This document shows, piece by piece, positions 63,540 to 64,000 of a stretch of DNA of 64,000 nt (its first letter is position 1; each line of letters begins with the position of its first letter). The notes beneath the pieces are model-generated. The model had not been told where the DNA came from. It did not search any database and worked only from the letters and a program-made list of their open reading frames with translations. The stretch is from Muricea muricata. Lineage: Eukaryota; Cnidaria; Anthozoa; Malacalcyonacea; Plexauridae. The position numbers and the translations under genes were made by a program. The DNA is taken from NCBI GenBank assembly GCA_963855995.1, contig OY979725.1, forward strand, positions 10,502,883-10,566,882. Direction: 5' to 3'.

Positions 63540-64000
63540 ACCACGATAACACGTAAAATAAACTTGTATTCAAAACGAAGTATTAAGAAATAACATCTTA
63601 AGTATTCGAGTAGCAAAAATAATCTGCTAAACAACGTCACACACCAAACGCTTGCGACGCATATAAAACTACAAATACTTCTTGTAAAACTAATTTGCAT
63701 AAACATTAACTGTGCAAAACCTGTTGTCATATATGTGTGATGTTGCGATCTGTAACACTCTTGTGTTTCAAGTTGGGAGACCAGGGTTGGTCAGGCCTCC
63801 ACTCAAGATCTCAAAATAATTGCGTTTACATTGACATGAGTAAATTGTAAGTCTTCTGTATCATCACGGGTAAAGACTAAAAAATAAAACCGTAGCTACC
63901 TCGGATCCCCCGTGAATTGTGAGATAGCGTGTTAGGTAAATCCGCTCATTCAAGTATGAGGAATACAGTAAACCAAATCAAATAAACCTTTTAATGATCA
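63540..64000 (+). other. 3' UTR and flank
   Basis: Follows the stop codon. AATAAA motifs occur at 63557-63562, 63883-63888 and 63981-63986. Otherwise AT-rich, with no second gene seen. Confidence 0.75.
63557..63562 (+). terminator. Candidate polyadenylation signal
   Basis: AATAAA, 18 bases after the stop codon. If used, the 3' UTR would be very short, about 40-60 nt. The motifs at 63883 and 63981 would give longer UTRs of about 360-460 nt. The sequence cannot decide between them. Confidence 0.4.

Overview
The window is animal nuclear DNA and carries most of one large gene on the + strand. I read it as a Trio/Kalirin-family Rho guanine-nucleotide exchange factor. The evidence is 39 exons that splice in frame with GT-AG borders. 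They encode eight spectrin repeats, a first DH-PH module, an SH3 domain, and a second DH-PH module. The protein then ends at a stop codon after a short acidic tail. The 5' end of the gene (N-terminus, the expected CRAL-TRIO/SEC14 domain and the expected first spectrin repeat) is not seen and should lie upstream. The reconstructed CDS is 5,790 nt including the stop, or 1,929 residues. I recognised the family by comparison with vertebrate Trio as I remember it; no search was run.

The organism is an invertebrate metazoan: about 60% A+T by eye, many small introns, intron sizes from about 90 bp to 10.6 kb, and many small foldback elements. My best guess is an early-branching animal such as an anthozoan cnidarian, but the sequence does not prove this.

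Layout: 1-1238 is intron. From 1239 to 42652, twelve exons encode eight spectrin repeats, separated by large introns (10.6, 1.8, 8.1, 3.7, 4.5 and 7.2 kb). From 44080 to 48756, thirteen small, closely spaced exons encode the linker, DH1, PH1 and the post-PH linker. A 5.4 kb intron follows, then the SH3 exon (54151-54421), a 3.9 kb intron, and exons 27-39 (58301-63539) with the basic/serine-rich and acidic linker, DH2, PH2 and tail. The rest, 63540-64000, is 3' UTR and flank.

In this family the spectrin repeats act as a long protein-binding rod. DH1-PH1 typically activates Rac/RhoG and DH2-PH2 typically activates Rho. One protein can therefore couple two GTPase outputs downstream of guidance receptors.

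I found no second protein-coding gene, no functional tRNA or rRNA, and no novel gene system. The unexplained structure is in the introns. There are about ten foldback (MITE-like) elements, at least three of them in families with more than one copy here. One contains tRNA-like pol III boxes plus telomere-like sequence. There is also a minisatellite that includes a splice donor, and a roughly 330-bp tandem repeat. Inside the gene, exon lengths recur between spectrin repeats and between the two DH domains.
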